64,000 nt of DNA from Fen-671 sp963735305 (GCA_963735305.1 CAVTKK010000004.1:1798001-1862000); one strand, 5' to 3'; counted from the stretch's first letter, positions 26,325 to 37,543 are shown. Numbers and translations are program-made. Notes: a model not told the origin generated them from the letters alone.

Positions 26325-26816
26325 TCATTGTGCGCCTACGGTGGCGGCGAGGGCCGGTGACCCCGAGGGCTGAGATCGAGCGGAGAAGAGGTCGCTGGTC
26401 CCGTCGGCCAGGCTCTCGAGACTGGGCGCCATGCGCTGGCGCCACAGGGTTACCTTCCAGAGCTCGATGCGGTTGAACGCGCCGGCCACCATCACCGGCT
26501 GGTCCGGCTCCAAGCCGGCGTACTCCCGCAGGTTGGCGGGTATCGTCAGGCGCCACTGACCGTCGATCTCGACCTCGGCCGACATGGCGCTCAGGAGGCG
26601 GGCCAGGTTGCGGCCCTCCGCACCGAGGGCCTCCATGGCTTCGGCCCGCGCCAGGTGCTGTTCGAACTGCTCGTGGGTCCACACCGCTAGGCACCTGTCC
26701 ATGTAGCAACTGACCAGCGCCCGCTTGGTGTCAAACTGGGACCGTAACCGAGCCGGAAGGATGAGGCGGCCCTTGGCGTCAAGTGAGTACTCGAAGCTCC
26801 CATAGAAGCGCTCCAC
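26325..26816 (-). CDS. mraZ: MraZ transcriptional regulator
   Basis: A 163-residue AbrB-fold DNA-binding protein made of two SpoVT/AbrB-like halves: FYGSFEYSLDAKGRLILPAR and VEIDGQWRLTIPANLREYAG. MraZ represses the dcw cluster from its own promoter. The GTG at 26816 (VERFYGSF) is chosen because homologues start there; the frame upstream runs into the operator. The C-terminal 25 residues are a Ser/Ala-rich tail. It is the first gene of the cell-wall cluster. Confidence 0.95.
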   Translation of the reverse strand: MERFYGSFEYSLDAKGRLILPARLRSQFDTKRALVSCYMDRCLAVWTHEQFEQHLARAEAMEALGAEGRNLARLLSAMSAEVEIDGQWRLTIPANLREYAGLEPDQPVMVAGAFNRIELWKVTLWRQRMAPSLESLADGTSDLFSARSQPSGSPALAATVGAQ

Positions 26817-26863
26817 CTGCCGGCCCCATCCGCTGTACTTGAAGCCGGGGTCTCTCCCCGGAC

Positions 26864-26899
26864 CTCCACTTTGCTCCACTATAAACCACAAGGCTCCAC
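26864..26899 (-). promoter_or_regulatory. MraZ operator: four direct boxes at 10-base spacing
   Basis: On the minus strand the sequence GTGG(A/T)(G/T) recurs exactly every ten bases: GTGGAG at 26899-26894, GTGGTT at 26889-26884, GTGGAG at 26879-26874 and GTGGAG at 26869-26864. Short direct repeats of this kind, one helical turn apart, are the known MraZ binding site in mycobacteria. They lie about 50-80 bases before the mraZ start, so they indicate self-repression of the whole cluster. Confidence 0.85.
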
Positions 26900-26984
26900 C
26901 GGGCAAGCGCGGCGGCTTGCTTTCGGCTTGGGCGGGGCCGAGTGTCGGTCAATTTGGTCCCCGTGACGGACTTGGCTGTCAGGT

Positions 26985-27896
26985 ATGGACGAAGAGGCAC
27001 GGGCGGCGCTCTGGCGGATAGCCGAGAGGCAACGCGGTTTGTTCTCGGCCGCACAGGCGGCTCAACTGGGCATCGACTATCGCCAGCTCTTCCGGGAAGC
27101 CCGGCACGAGCACCTGAGGCGGGTCCGGTCAGGGGTTTACGCGGTCCGAGGCGTGCCCCCATCGGTCTGGGAGGATCTCCTCGCCGCCGCTCTGGCCGCC
27201 GGCCCGGGGGCCGCGATATCGCACGGGAGCGCGGCCACGGTTCACCGCTTGTATTGCGCCGCCCCGGGGCCGCCTGAGCTGACCCTGGCGTCCGGGTCCC
27301 AACGGCGTCTGACCGCGGTGGTGACGCACAGGAGGCTTGAATTACCGCCAGAGGACGTGGCCTGCGCCTACGGGACGCTGGTGACGTCGCCGGCCCGGAC
27401 GCTACTGGACATGGCTGGTCGCCTGACGCCCGTAGTGCTCGAGCGGACGCTGGACGAGGGGCTGATCGGGCGGCGATGGCGGGTTAGCCAGCTGGTGGCG
27501 TGCTTGGGGCGATCGTCACCTAATGCCCCCGGCCGCGCCCACCTGGCGCGCCTGCTGGAACTGCGCCGCGAGGCTCCGTCCGCCGACAGTGCTCTGGAGG
27601 CGGCGGTCTTCGAGGCCCTCAGGCCGCTGGCGCCGTTCCGCACCCACTACGTCACCGATGAACGGGGTGCGGTATATGTCCTCGACGTTGCTTGGCCCCA
27701 CCTGCGGGTCGGGGCCGAGATCGTCGGGCGGGCGCACCGCATCGTCTCTCGGTCCGCCTTCGACCGGGAGAGGCGCAAGCTCAACGTGCTCGGCGCTGCG
27801 GGCTGGCGGATCGCTCACCTCACGGCGGCGATGAGCGCCGTCCGAGATGATCGCCAGCGTGGAGGCGATGCTGATCACGAGGCACCCGTCAATTAG
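26985..27896 (+). CDS. AbiEi-like antitoxin-domain protein with C-terminal DUF559 nuclease-like domain
   Basis: A 303-residue protein. The N-terminal winged helix (WRIAERQRGLFSAAQAAQLG) and the RVRSGVYAVRG motif match the AbiEi type IV antitoxin domain. The C-terminal 70 residues (VYVLDVAWPHLRVGAEIVG, ERRKLNVLGAAGWRIAHLTA) match DUF559, a Vsr/restriction-endonuclease-like fold with Asp and Glu in the expected places. Such proteins are numerous in actinobacteria and usually lack an AbiEii toxin partner; none is seen here. Function is unknown; a DNA-processing or defence role is speculative. It is divergent from mraZ. Confidence 0.8.
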   Translation: MDEEARAALWRIAERQRGLFSAAQAAQLGIDYRQLFREARHEHLRRVRSGVYAVRGVPPSVWEDLLAAALAAGPGAAISHGSAATVHRLYCAAPGPPELTLASGSQRRLTAVVTHRRLELPPEDVACAYGTLVTSPARTLLDMAGRLTPVVLERTLDEGLIGRRWRVSQLVACLGRSSPNAPGRAHLARLLELRREAPSADSALEAAVFEALRPLAPFRTHYVTDERGAVYVLDVAWPHLRVGAEIVGRAHRIVSRSAFDRERRKLNVLGAAGWRIAHLTAAMSAVRDDRQRGGDADHEAPVN

Positions 27897-28020
27897 CCGG
27901 TTGCGAACCGACTCGTGACATTCATAGCCAAAAATGGCAATAAACATCACAAAACGACGGCGGCCCGCGTAAGGAACTGGACAAAGCGAGCTCATTGCAG
28001 ACAGCAAAGCGTGCCTTAAT

Positions 28021-28156
28021 AACGCTCGGCGGGTCGGGTCGGTGCGGGCCGGGCCAGGGCGGGGCGGGGCGGGGATAGGCCCGACAGGCACGGGCGGGGC
28101 CGGGCCGTGCCGGGCGGGGCCGGGCGGGGCCGGGCCGGGCCGGGCGAACCGGGGAA
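28021..28156. repeat. G-rich low-complexity tract between convergent genes
   Basis: The spacer between the AbiEi-like gene and hrpA contains many plus-strand runs of four G separated by one to four bases, such as ggggcggggcgggg near 28060, followed by repeated gggccggg units. It meets the usual pattern for a G-quadruplex. The rest of this spacer (27897-28020) shows nothing recognisable apart from an AT-richer stretch around 27910-27960. Confidence 0.6.
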
Positions 28157-31100
28157 CTAGCCGCCTTCGGCGCGGGCGGCGTCGATGGCCCGCGAGACCC
28201 TTTCCTCGCTCACCGGCACTTTGGTACCCAGGGACTGCGCGAACATGCTGACCCGCAGCTCTTCGATCATCCAGCGCACCTCCTCGAGTGCGACCACACA
28301 GGCCATGGGCATCCCCTCCTGTTGTGCCGCGATCATGGCGTCGTCGAGGCGTCGCTGCAAGGCTTGCACGTTCTGGGCCAACCCGAGATCCCGGCGAGGG
28401 GCGAGGGGGAGCTTGTCGAGGCGGCGGTCGATCCCGTTGAGGTAGCGCTCTAGGTCGGCCAGGCGCTCGAGGCCTGCCCGGCTCACGAAGCGTGCCCCGC
28501 CCAAGCGGGCCAGGTGCCGGATGGCATCCTCCAGCGCCGTCCGTAGAGCCGGTGCCGACGTCGGCGAGGCGGTCATGGCCCACATGGCCTCGGTCCGGCG
28601 GCCGAGCTCCTGGAGCTTGGAAATGATGCGCCCGGCGGCGACCACGCCTTTTCGCGCCGCCGGCTCGACGTCGGCGCGCACGGCCGCCACCAGGGCCTCG
28701 AAACTCGCCTGGCCCCAGGCCGGCCCTCCGTTGGCAGCGATGGCTTGGTCGAGCGCGGCGGCCAGGACGTCTTCGGCCACCTCGCGCCCCGAACGATAGG
28801 GGCGGTTGCGCAGCGCCCCCAGAGCCAATTTCGTGTGGTTGTCGATGAGGCGCTCGAAGCCCGTCCACCAGCGGGCGGCGGGCGGGCAGGTTGAGCAGCA
28901 CGAGGCGGCGGGTCGCCGCGCTCATGGCCAGGCGCTGGGACGCCTCGTCGGAAAAGACCCGGGCCTGTACCGCGTCTCCCTCGTCGACCAGAGCCGGGTA
29001 GCCCCTGAGGCGGTAACCGTGCCACTCGGGCTCGAATAGCTGTGGCAGGTCTCCGAAATCCCAGGTCGTCGAGCGGTGGCCGACAGGCAAGGAGCTCGAG
29101 GCGGCCGCCGACTGAAGCACGTGGTCCAATTGGGGGCGAAGCTGGGAGACGAGGTCGGCGACCTCCTTGCCGTAGGCAAGGACGGTCCCGTCCTCCCCGA
29201 CAACCCGGAACGTCGGGCGAAGGTACCGGGGCACCTTTTGCCAGTCGAAGTCCCGAGGGGAAATCCTCATGCCGGCAACGGCGCTCATAGCCCGGGCCAG
29301 CACGCCCAGGAGCGGGCCCTCCGCCGGGCCAGCCTTCGCCACGAACTCGCGGGCGTGTTCAGGTATCGGTAGGAGTTGCCGCCGGAGATCCTTGGTGAGC
29401 GAGCGTAGGAGGGCCACGACGAGTTCCTCACGCAGCCCCGGGACCTGCCATTCCAGGCCCTCTTCGGCCAGGCGGTCCAGCTGCGCCAAGGGGATGTCGG
29501 CCCAGACGCCGTCGTCGTCCGCACCTGGCTCCCAGGTGTAGTGCAGCGGCAGGGCGAGGTCGTCCACCGCCGGCCAAACGTCGGGAAACCCGGTGGCGTC
29601 GACGTCGGCCGCGGCCGGGCCGGTAAGGTCCTCGGGCGCGGCGTCGAACAGACCGGGACTGTCAACCCGTCGCCGTCGCCACCAAGCTGTGAACGCCCGG
29701 CCCGAAGTCAGCTCGAGCGGGAGACGCTCGTCGTAAAACTCGAACAGCGCCTCGTCACCGACCATCAGGTCGAGGCGGCGAGCCCGAGCGAGTGCTGCCC
29801 GCACGCTGACCAGGACCTCCCGGTTCCGCTCTACGAAGCTCGGGGCACCGTCCCAGTCTCCCTCGACCAAGGCATTGCGGATGAACGCCTGGCGCGAGCC
29901 TTCGGGATCGAGGAGGGCGAACTCTGCACGCCTCGCTACCACCACAGTCAGGCCGTAAAGGGTGGCACGGGAGAAGACAACGGCTTCACCGCGAGCGGGA
30001 TCCCATTCCGGACCGCTGTAGGTCCATTTCAGCAAGTGGGCGGCGGCCGCTTCCACCCATTGCGGACGCACGGGAGCAACAAAGCGCGCCCAGAGCCGGC
30101 CCGTTTCCACCAGCTCGGCGGCCATGACCCAGCGGGGTGGCGCCTTGGCCAGCACCGACCCGGGCCAGATGGCGAAGCGAGCGCTACGGGGGCCGGCAAA
30201 GTCGGCGTGGTCGCCCTCGCGCGCCCCGACCTGGGTGGCCAGCCCGGAAAGCAATGCCTGGTGCACACGGGCCCGTTCGGCTTCCGACAGCAGGCGTTGG
30301 TGCCCGGAGCCGGAGCGCCGGGGGTGGTCGAGCACGGCCGGCGCCCGGCGTGACTGGCGACCGCCAACTCGCGGCGGCTCCAGGCGCAATTGGCGGCAAA
30401 TCTCGAGGAGCTGCCCGTGGACGTCCTGCCACTCCCGCGCTCGCTGGTAGGAGATGAGCTCCTTGCGTAACCGCCGTCGGAACTGCCCCGAGCTGAGCTC
30501 TTCCTGGCGCCCGTCCAGGTAGTCCCACAGCGCTAGGTAGGACAGGAAATCCGAGCGTTCATCGTCAAAACGCGCGTGGAGCGCAGCGGCCGCCTCCCTT
30601 TTTTCTGCGGGGCGTTCGCGGGGATCCTGGACCGAAAGCCCGGCGGCGATGACCAAGACCTCGTCCAGGCACCCGAGCCGGGCCGCCTCCAGCACCATAC
30701 GGCCGAGGCGGGGGTCCAGCGGTAGCTGGGCCAGTTGCCGCCCGACCTGGGTGAGGCGCCAGCCGGCCGGGCCCGTCGCCGCCGTTTGCTGCGCTCGAGC
30801 GCCCGGAGCTGGTGGCTCCCATTTGGAGAGCGCCCCCAGCTCCTCCAAAAGGGCGATGCCGTCCTTCACATTGCGCTGGTCCGGTGGGTCGACGAAGGGG
30901 AAATCCTCTATTTCGCCCAGTCCTATGGCCGCCATTTGCAGGACGACCGAAGCCAGGTTGGTGCGCAAGACCTCCGGCTCGGTGAAAGGGCGCCGGGCGT
31001 TGAAGTCCTCTTCCGAATACAGACGGATGCAGATGCCGGGCCCGAGGCGCCCGCAGCGCCCGGCTCGCTGGTTGGCCGACGCCTGCGAGATGGCTTCGAT

Positions 31101-32300
31101 GGGGAGCCGCTGCACCTTTGTGCGCCGGCTGTAACGGGAAATGCGAGCCGTGCCGGTGTCGACGACATAACGGACGCCGGGAACGGTCAGCGACGTCTCT
31201 GCGACGTTCGTCGCCAGGACGGCGCGGCGCCGGGTATGGGCCTCGAAGATCCGGTGTTGCTCGGCGGACGACAACCGGCCGTAGAGGGGCAGGATCTCCA
31301 GGCCGTGCCGGTCCGCCTTGGAAAGGGCCTCCGCGGTGTCCCTCACCTCGCGCTCACCGGGGAGGAATACGAGGATGTCCCCTGGTCCCTCGTCGCACAG
31401 CTCGGATACGGCGTGGCAGACCGCCTCGACCTCGTCGACCGGGCTGGCATCGTCACGGCCCGGGCTGGCATCGTCACGGCCCGGGCTGGCATCGTCACGG
31501 CCCGGGCTGGCATCGTCACGGCCCGGGCTGGCATCGTCACGGCCCGGGCTGGCATCGTCACGGCCCGGGCCCGAGTCAGACTGGGTGGGGCCGAGGTCGT
31601 AATCGGCGTCCCCGCCCTCGAGGACCGGCCGGTAACGGATCTCGACGGGGTAGGCGCGGCCCGAGACCTCGATCACCGGCGCGTCCCCAAAATGTTCAGA
31701 GAAGCGCCTGGTGTCAATGGTGGCGGAGGTGATGATGACCTTGAGGTCGGGACGGGAGGGCAGGAGCCGCTTGAGGTAACCGAGGATGAAGTCAATGTTG
31801 AGGCTGCGCTCGTGCGCCTCGTCGATTATGAGCGTGTCGTACTGGCGGAGATCGGGCCCTCCGTGCAGTTCGGCCAGCAGCACACCGTCGGTCATCAGTT
31901 TGACGAGCGTCCCGTCGCTGACGCGATCGGTAAAGCGGACCTTGTAGCCGACGGGGCCCCCGAAAGTCACACCGAGCTCGTCCGCCACGCGCTCGGCCAA
32001 GCTCCGGGCCGCGATCCGCCGGGGCTGAGTGTGGCCGATCAGGCCGGCCGCGCCTCTCCCCGCCTCCAGGCACACCTTCGGCAACTGGGTGCTCTTCCCC
32101 GAACCCGTCTCGCCGGCCACCACGATCACCTGGTTGGCAATCAGGGCGGAAAGGATCTCGTCCTTCTGGGCGGTGATAGGCAGGTCGTCGGGGTACGGGA
32201 GCGGGCTCGGCAGCATCTGCCGGGCTTCCCGGCGCGCCACCCGGCGCGCCTCGAAGCCTGCTAGGCACTCCGGACCGCATGAAGCCAGCATGGCCGCCAC
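28157..32300 (-). CDS. hrpA: HrpA-type DEAH-box ATP-dependent helicase (frame broken near 3' end)
   Basis: A very long (about 1,380 residues) DEAH/RHA helicase. Walker A is GETGSGKSTQLPK, the DEAH box LIIDEAHERSLN, motif III SATID and motif VI QRAGRCGRLGPG; the HA2/OB region and the HrpA-specific C-terminal DUF3418 follow. HrpA proteins act on RNA and, in E. coli, rescue stalled or collided ribosomes. Around residues 250-290 a linker holds six PGRDDAS repeats. The last 220 residues (LALGALRNRPYRSGREVAED to ARAEGG) are in another frame; the switch is in a C/G-rich stretch near 28875. The GTG start at 32300 and ATG at 32291 are both possible. It follows the E1 gene by 35 bases in reverse order, so it is probably a separate unit. 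Confidence 0.9.
31440..31568. repeat. 21-base tandem repeat (x6) inside hrpA
   Basis: Six essentially identical copies of the 21-base unit cgggctggcatcgtcacggc plus c lie in tandem. They encode the repeat PGRDDAS in frame on the minus strand. The near-identity at the base level implies recent duplication by slippage. Confidence 0.95.
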
Positions 32301-32335
32301 AAGCCCTTAATACCGTTCAGGCCTCCGGCCGGCAG

Positions 32336-34793
32336 CTAGATCCCCAGGCGCGCCCGGCGCATCAGCTCGCCCGTCGTCCGGTTGGTGGTGGGCTCGTAAC
32401 CGGGCAGGGGCAGGATTTCTTCGTGGACCGAGTCGAGCAACCAGGAGGGCTGAGGGAAGAACATCGCCTCCTGTTCGGGGGCGGGCGTGATCCAGTTCCT
32501 CGAGCCCACGACCACGGGAGGGCCGTCCAAGTCGTCGAAGCAGATCCGGGTGAGGTTGGACGCCACGGTCTGCATGACATTGCCGCGCTCCACCGCCTCT
32601 GAAACCAGCAATACCTTCCCCGTCTTGCGGACCGAACCCACGAGCAGGTCGTAGTTCAACGGGTTGGCCGAGCGTAGGTCGACGACCTCGGCGGAAACGC
32701 CGAAGCGCTCCGCCAGCTCGTCGGCCGCCTTGACCGCCGTGTACAGCGCCGGCCCTAAGGTCACGATGGTCAGGTCAACCCCTACCCGTTTGACCGAGGG
32801 CTCGGACAGGTCGATCTCGTAGTAACCCTCCGGTACGCCGCCGGCCTCGAACATCTCGCCGATGTCGTACAGCTTCTGGCTCTCGAAGAATATTACGGGA
32901 TCGGTGCCCACCAGGGCCGAGTTCATCATGCCCTTGGCGTCGTACGGGGTCACCGGGTAGACCACCTTGAGGCCCGGGACATGGGCGACCAGGGCGCTGA
33001 AATCCTGGGAGTGTTGGGCGCCGTACTTGGCCCCGACCGAGATGCGCACCACCACGGGCATGGTGAGCATGCCGGCCGACATGGCCTGCCATTTCGACAA
33101 CTGGTTGAACAGCTCGTCGCCGGCGCGGCCCATGAAGTCGGCGTACATCAGCTCGGCCACGGCCCGGCCCCCCTCCATCCCGTAACCGACAGCTGCGCCC
33201 ACGATCCCGGCCTCGGAAATGGGGGCGTTGAAAAGCCGGTTATAAGGAAGGAGCTCGGTCAGGCCCCGGTACACGGCGAAGGCACCGCCCCAGTCACGGT
33301 TTTCCTCCCCGAAGGCGATCATCGTGGGGTCTATGGCAAAACGGTGCAGCATAGCCTCGAATATGGCATCACGGATGTTGTACACCTTCATCTTGGGCAC
33401 GGGCTTGCCGTCGGCGAACGCCGTTCGCACCTTGCCGGCGATCTGGGCCACCCGGGCATTGTCTGCGGGGGCCTGGAGCAGTTCGGGGACGCGCTCATCA
33501 AGGCGCTCGGCCCGCCGGCCCGAGAACATGACCGACCCCACCAGCTCGGAGGTCACCTCCAACCGGGGGCTGACCTCGGTGTCCGACGCCAGCTTGAACA
33601 TCTCGAACACAAGCTCGACTACTTCGCCGCGGGCCTGGTCGAGCACGTCGGCGGCGACCACGCCGGCATCGACCAGGTGCTCCCGATAGGCCTGTATGGC
33701 GTCAGCCGCCTGCCAGTGCTGGACCTCCTCGGCCGAACGGTAGCTGGAGGCATCGGACGGCGAGTGCCCCGAGAACCGGTAGGTGATGGTGTCGAGCAGG
33801 ACGGGCCCCGGCCCTCGGCCAGGATCTGCTTCTTACGCTCGAAAGCGTCGATAACGGCGAGAGGGTTATAGCCGTTGACGCGTTCGGTGTGCATCTGCTC
33901 GGGGTTGACCCCGGCACCGACCCGGGCGATCAGTTGCTGGCTCATCGTCTCGCCGTTGGGTTGGCCGCCCATCCCGTAGAAGTTGTCCATGCAGTTGAAG
34001 ATGATGGGGAGCCCGCCCCCCAGCGCCTGGTCCCACAGCGTGCGGTACTGGTCCATGCTGGCAAAGGTGATGCCCTCCCACACCGGCCCGCAGCCGAAGG
34101 AGGCGTCGCCGATATTGGCCACGACGATGCCGGGACGACGGTTGGCCCGCTTGTAGAGCGCCGCCCCCGGAGCTACGGAGCCCGACCCGCCGACGATGGC
34201 GTTGTTGGGGTAGATGCCGAAGGGGGCGAAAAAGGCGTGCATGGACCCGCCCAGGCCCCGGTTGAAACCCGTCTCCCGGGCGAAGATCTCGCTGTAGGCA
34301 CCGTAGATGAAAAACCGTTGCGCCAGGCCGGCGACCGGCCCGTCGTAACCCTTTTCCACCGGCGCCAGCACGGCCCCGTCGCGGTAGTCGTGCATTATCA
34401 CCGAAAGTTCGTCGTCGCCCAGCGCCCGGATGGCCGAAAAGGCCTTGGCCAGGATCTCGCCGTGGCTGCGGTGCGAACCAAAGATGTGGTCCTCGGCCCC
34501 AGGGCGAAGGCCATGCCCACTGCCGCCGCCTCTTGGCCCATGGACAGGTGCGCCGGCCCGGCGTGGTCGTAGCTGACGCCCCGGTACGTGCCCTTGAGCT
34601 TGATCTCATTGAGGATGTTCTCGAACTCTCGGATGGCGCACATGTCCGCCCAGATGGCGACGAAGTCCTCCGTGCGGTAGCGGGCCGCCTCCTCGGAAAT
34701 GGTCTTCTTATAGGCGTTGACCGGTATGTCGGAGGGATGGACGACCTCCCGGGCGAAGACCTGTTCCGGTTCGATAGCAAGTGCTTTGGTCAT
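32336..34793 (-). CDS. 2-oxoacid dehydrogenase E1, alpha and beta fused (frame broken twice)
   Basis: About 818 residues combining the alpha and beta parts of a thiamine-diphosphate E1. The alpha part has GVSYDHAGPAHLSMGQEAA, the TPP motif GDASFGCGPVWEG ... DNFYGMGG and HDYRDG; the beta part has FGEENRDWGGAFAVYRGL, FMGRAGDELFNQLSKWQAM and DLRSANPLNYDLLVGSVRKT. The frame changes at about 34500 (a GGGG run) and 33808. It resembles branched-chain, acetoin or pyruvate E1; the substrate is not certain. ATG 34793 overlaps the lpd stop (ATGA). It is the last gene of the E2-E3-E1 operon. Confidence 0.88.
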
Positions 34794-36145
34794 GATGTCT
34801 TGGCTCCTACCTGCAAGATGGCTTCGCGTAACGCTTCGGACACCGTCGGGTGCGGGAAGACGATCTCACCGGCACGGGACGCGGATAATTCCATTTCTAT
34901 GAGGGCGGCGGCGGCCACGATAAATTCGCTGGCCGAATCGCCCACGGCGTGGACGCCCAGGATCTCGCCGTACTTGGCGCCCGCCAGCACCTTCACGAAG
35001 CCGGTACCCTTCTCGTTCTCGATCAGGAACCTACCGGCCACGCCCATCGGCACCATGGCTTTTCGATAGGCGGTGCCAGCCGCCTGCAGCTGCTCCTCGG
35101 TCCGGCCCGCGCTGGCCACCTCGGGGTGGGTGTAGATGACGGCGGGGATGGCGTCATAGCGGGCCCGGTCGGGACGGCCGAACATCGAGTTGACGGCCAC
35201 GATCCCTTCGCGCGTCGCCACGTGGGCCAGCATGTACTGTCCGGTGACGTCGCCACAGGCCCAGATACCGGGAACATTGGTCTTGCCTTGGTCGTCTGTG
35301 CGTACCCCTCGGGCACTGAAATCGACCCCGGCTTCCGCCAGGCCCAGATCCTCGACCACCGGCGCCCGGCCGGTCGCATTGAGGACACAATCGGCGGCGT
35401 ACGTCTTGGTTTCGCCCGAAGTGCCCGTGTAGCGGAGCGTGTTCCCCTCTATGCCCACCACCCGGCACGAGAGGTTGAACGTCACTCCGGACCGCTTGAG
35501 ACTTTGTAAGAGCCGGTCCGAAACATCCCCGTCGCAGCCGCTGGCCACCTGGGCCAGCATCTCGAACACGACGACCTCGGCACCGATCTCGCTGAAGAAG
35601 GTGGCGAACTCGAGGCCGATATAGCCACCACCGATGATGGCCACCCGCGCCGGGACCGAGCCCAACTCGAATACCGAAGTCGAGTCCAGGACCGAGCCCG
35701 AGGCGATCCCCGGGATCGGGGGCACCACCGGGCGGGACCCCGTGGCCAGCAAGATGTTGGTGGCCTCGAGGACATCGTCGCCCACCTGGGCCCGGTTACG
35801 GCCCACCAGGCGGCCATGTCCATTGAACACTTCGACGCCCGAGCGCTTGAGCAGTCCCTCCACGCCTCTTACCAGCGTCCCGACAACACGGTTTTTACGC
35901 TCGACCACGGCCGGCATATTGAAGTGGAAGGCGTCGATCTCGACGCCGAAGGACTTGGCCTCGGCGCACTCCCGGTACAGGCGCGACGACCGCAAAAAGG
36001 CCTTGGCCGGTATGCAGCCGACGTTGAGGCAGGTGCCACCCACCCGTTGTTGTTCGACGACGGCCACTTTTTTGCCCATCTGCCCGGCGTGAGCAGCAGC
36101 GTCATAGCCGCCGGGACCGGCACCGATAACGATCAGATCGTACAC
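34790..36145 (-). CDS. lpdA: Dihydrolipoamide dehydrogenase (E3)
   Basis: A 451-residue flavoprotein that reoxidises the lipoyl group and passes electrons to NAD+. It shows the FAD motif LIVIGAGPGGYDAAAHAGQM, the redox disulfide GGTCLNVGCIPAKA, the NAD motif VAIIGGGYIGLEFATFFSEI, the second FAD site GIWACGDVTGQYMLAH and the C-terminal His-Glu pair in FPHPTVSEALRE. It overlaps the E2 stop by 13 bases and E1 by four, so the three genes form one translationally coupled unit. Intact. Confidence 0.95.
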   Translation of the reverse strand: MYDLIVIGAGPGGYDAAAHAGQMGKKVAVVEQQRVGGTCLNVGCIPAKAFLRSSRLYRECAEAKSFGVEIDAFHFNMPAVVERKNRVVGTLVRGVEGLLKRSGVEVFNGHGRLVGRNRAQVGDDVLEATNILLATGSRPVVPPIPGIASGSVLDSTSVFELGSVPARVAIIGGGYIGLEFATFFSEIGAEVVVFEMLAQVASGCDGDVSDRLLQSLKRSGVTFNLSCRVVGIEGNTLRYTGTSGETKTYAADCVLNATGRAPVVEDLGLAEAGVDFSARGVRTDDQGKTNVPGIWACGDVTGQYMLAHVATREGIVAVNSMFGRPDRARYDAIPAVIYTHPEVASAGRTEEQLQAAGTAYRKAMVPMGVAGRFLIENEKGTGFVKVLAGAKYGEILGVHAVGDSASEFIVAAAALIEMELSASRAGEIVFPHPTVSEALREAILQVGAKTS

Positions 36146-37540
36146 AGCGCCTCCGCGTCTTCGACCGTGCCCGCCAGTGCCCGCAGGAACCTGGCCCCCG
36201 GGGCGCCGTCGACCACCTGGTGGTCGAGGGTGAGCGACAATCCGATCGAGTCTATGAACTCGATGTTCCCGTCGGCCTTGCGCACGGGCTTGAGCCCGAT
36301 GGCGTTGACACCGAGGATGGCCACCTGGGGCGGGTTGAGGACTGGGGTGAACGACTCCACCCCGAGGCTGCCCAGGTTGGAGATCGTGAACGTGCCGCCC
36401 TGGAGGTCGTCGACCCCGATGGTCCCGGCGATGGCTCGGGCCGCCAGTTCTTTCAAGCGCCGGGCCAGGCCGACTAGTGACAGGTCCTGGGCGTCGCGTA
36501 TGACGGGTACGACCAGGCCCCGGTCGGTGTCGCAGGCGAAACCGATGTGGACGCCATTGTGGCGGTAGAGGGCGCCGTCGACGAACGTGGCGTTGACGTC
36601 GGGCGCCTCCAGCAGGGCCCGGACGGTGCAGAAGACCATCAGGTCGTTGATATTTATATCGGCGGTGGACGGCGAGGCCTTCAACCTCTTTCGGACGGCC
36701 AGGAGGCCGCCGGCATTGGCCGAACCGTGCAGTGTGTACTGAGCCGTGGAGCTCAAAGACTCCCGCAGGCGTTTGGCGATGCGCTGGCGGACCGAGGACA
36801 CCGGCGCGCCGGCGACCGCCTGGCCGATGGCGCCGCCCTGGACGGAGAGTGCGGTCGCGCCGGTGGGTGCGGTCGAGCCGGTGGGTGCGGTCGAGCCGGT
36901 GGGTGCGGTCGGGACGGCGGGGCCCGACGGTGCCGCACCTGGCCCCGCCGGCTGACCTCCCGAAGGTGCCCCGGCGGTGGCGGGCGGACGGGCCCCGGTA
37001 TGCAGGGCCCTGCGCAGGTCGTCCTCCAGGGCCCGGCCGTGCGGCCCTGTCCCCTCGACAGAGGATGGGTCGATGTCGTGCTCGCGGGCGAAGCGCCGGG
37101 CGCGAGGGCTGAGACGGGCCTGGCCCGACGGCGCCGCGCCATTGCTCCCGGCCGCAGCATCAAAGCTGGCGAGGGTCGTCGGCCCTGGTGCCGCCATGAC
37201 GAGGGGCGCCGCTCCTTCGGCCACCGTGGCCATGCCGGCCGGGGTCGGGGCCGGGCTGTGCCCCCATGGCCGAGGGAGGCGACGATACTTCGACCTTTTC
37301 CCCGGCGGCGCCGATGGCGCAGATGGCGGTGAAGACGGGGACGAGCGCGCCTTCTTCGAAGAAGGTCTCCAGCAGGACGCCGTCAACCGGCGCCGTGAGG
37401 TCGAAGTTGGTCTTATCGGTCTCGATCTCGGCGATGACGTCCCCGGCGGCGACGGTGTCGCCCTTGTGCTTACGCCACGCCGCGATCAGGCAATCTTCGA
37501 CAGTATTGCCCAGTTTCGGCATCTCAACTGTGGTCACCAT
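36133..37540 (-). CDS. 2-oxoacid dehydrogenase E2 acyltransferase (frame broken after lipoyl domain)
   Basis: About 468 residues. The lipoyl domain (MPKLGNTVEDCLIAAW, lipoyl-Lys in EIETDKTNFDL) is at the N-terminus, followed after a frame change in the ggggg run near 37266 by a Pro/Ala linker, the E3-binding domain (LSPRARRFAREHDIDPSSVE) and the catalytic domain, whose active site is SLTLDHQVVDGAPGARFLRA (the usual HxxxDG). The linker has PTGSTA repeats. It forms the core of the complex with the adjacent E3 and E1. Confidence 0.9.
36856..36912. repeat. 18-base tandem repeat (x3) in the E2 linker
   Basis: Three copies of an 18-base unit, gtgggtgcggtcgagccg, encode the repeated TAPTGS of the flexible linker between the E3-binding and catalytic domains. 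Confidence 0.8.
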
Positions 37541-37543
37541 TTA

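Noticed and set aside
31440..31568. CRISPR-like array
   Set aside because: The 21-base units are directly adjacent with no spacers and encode a protein repeat in frame.
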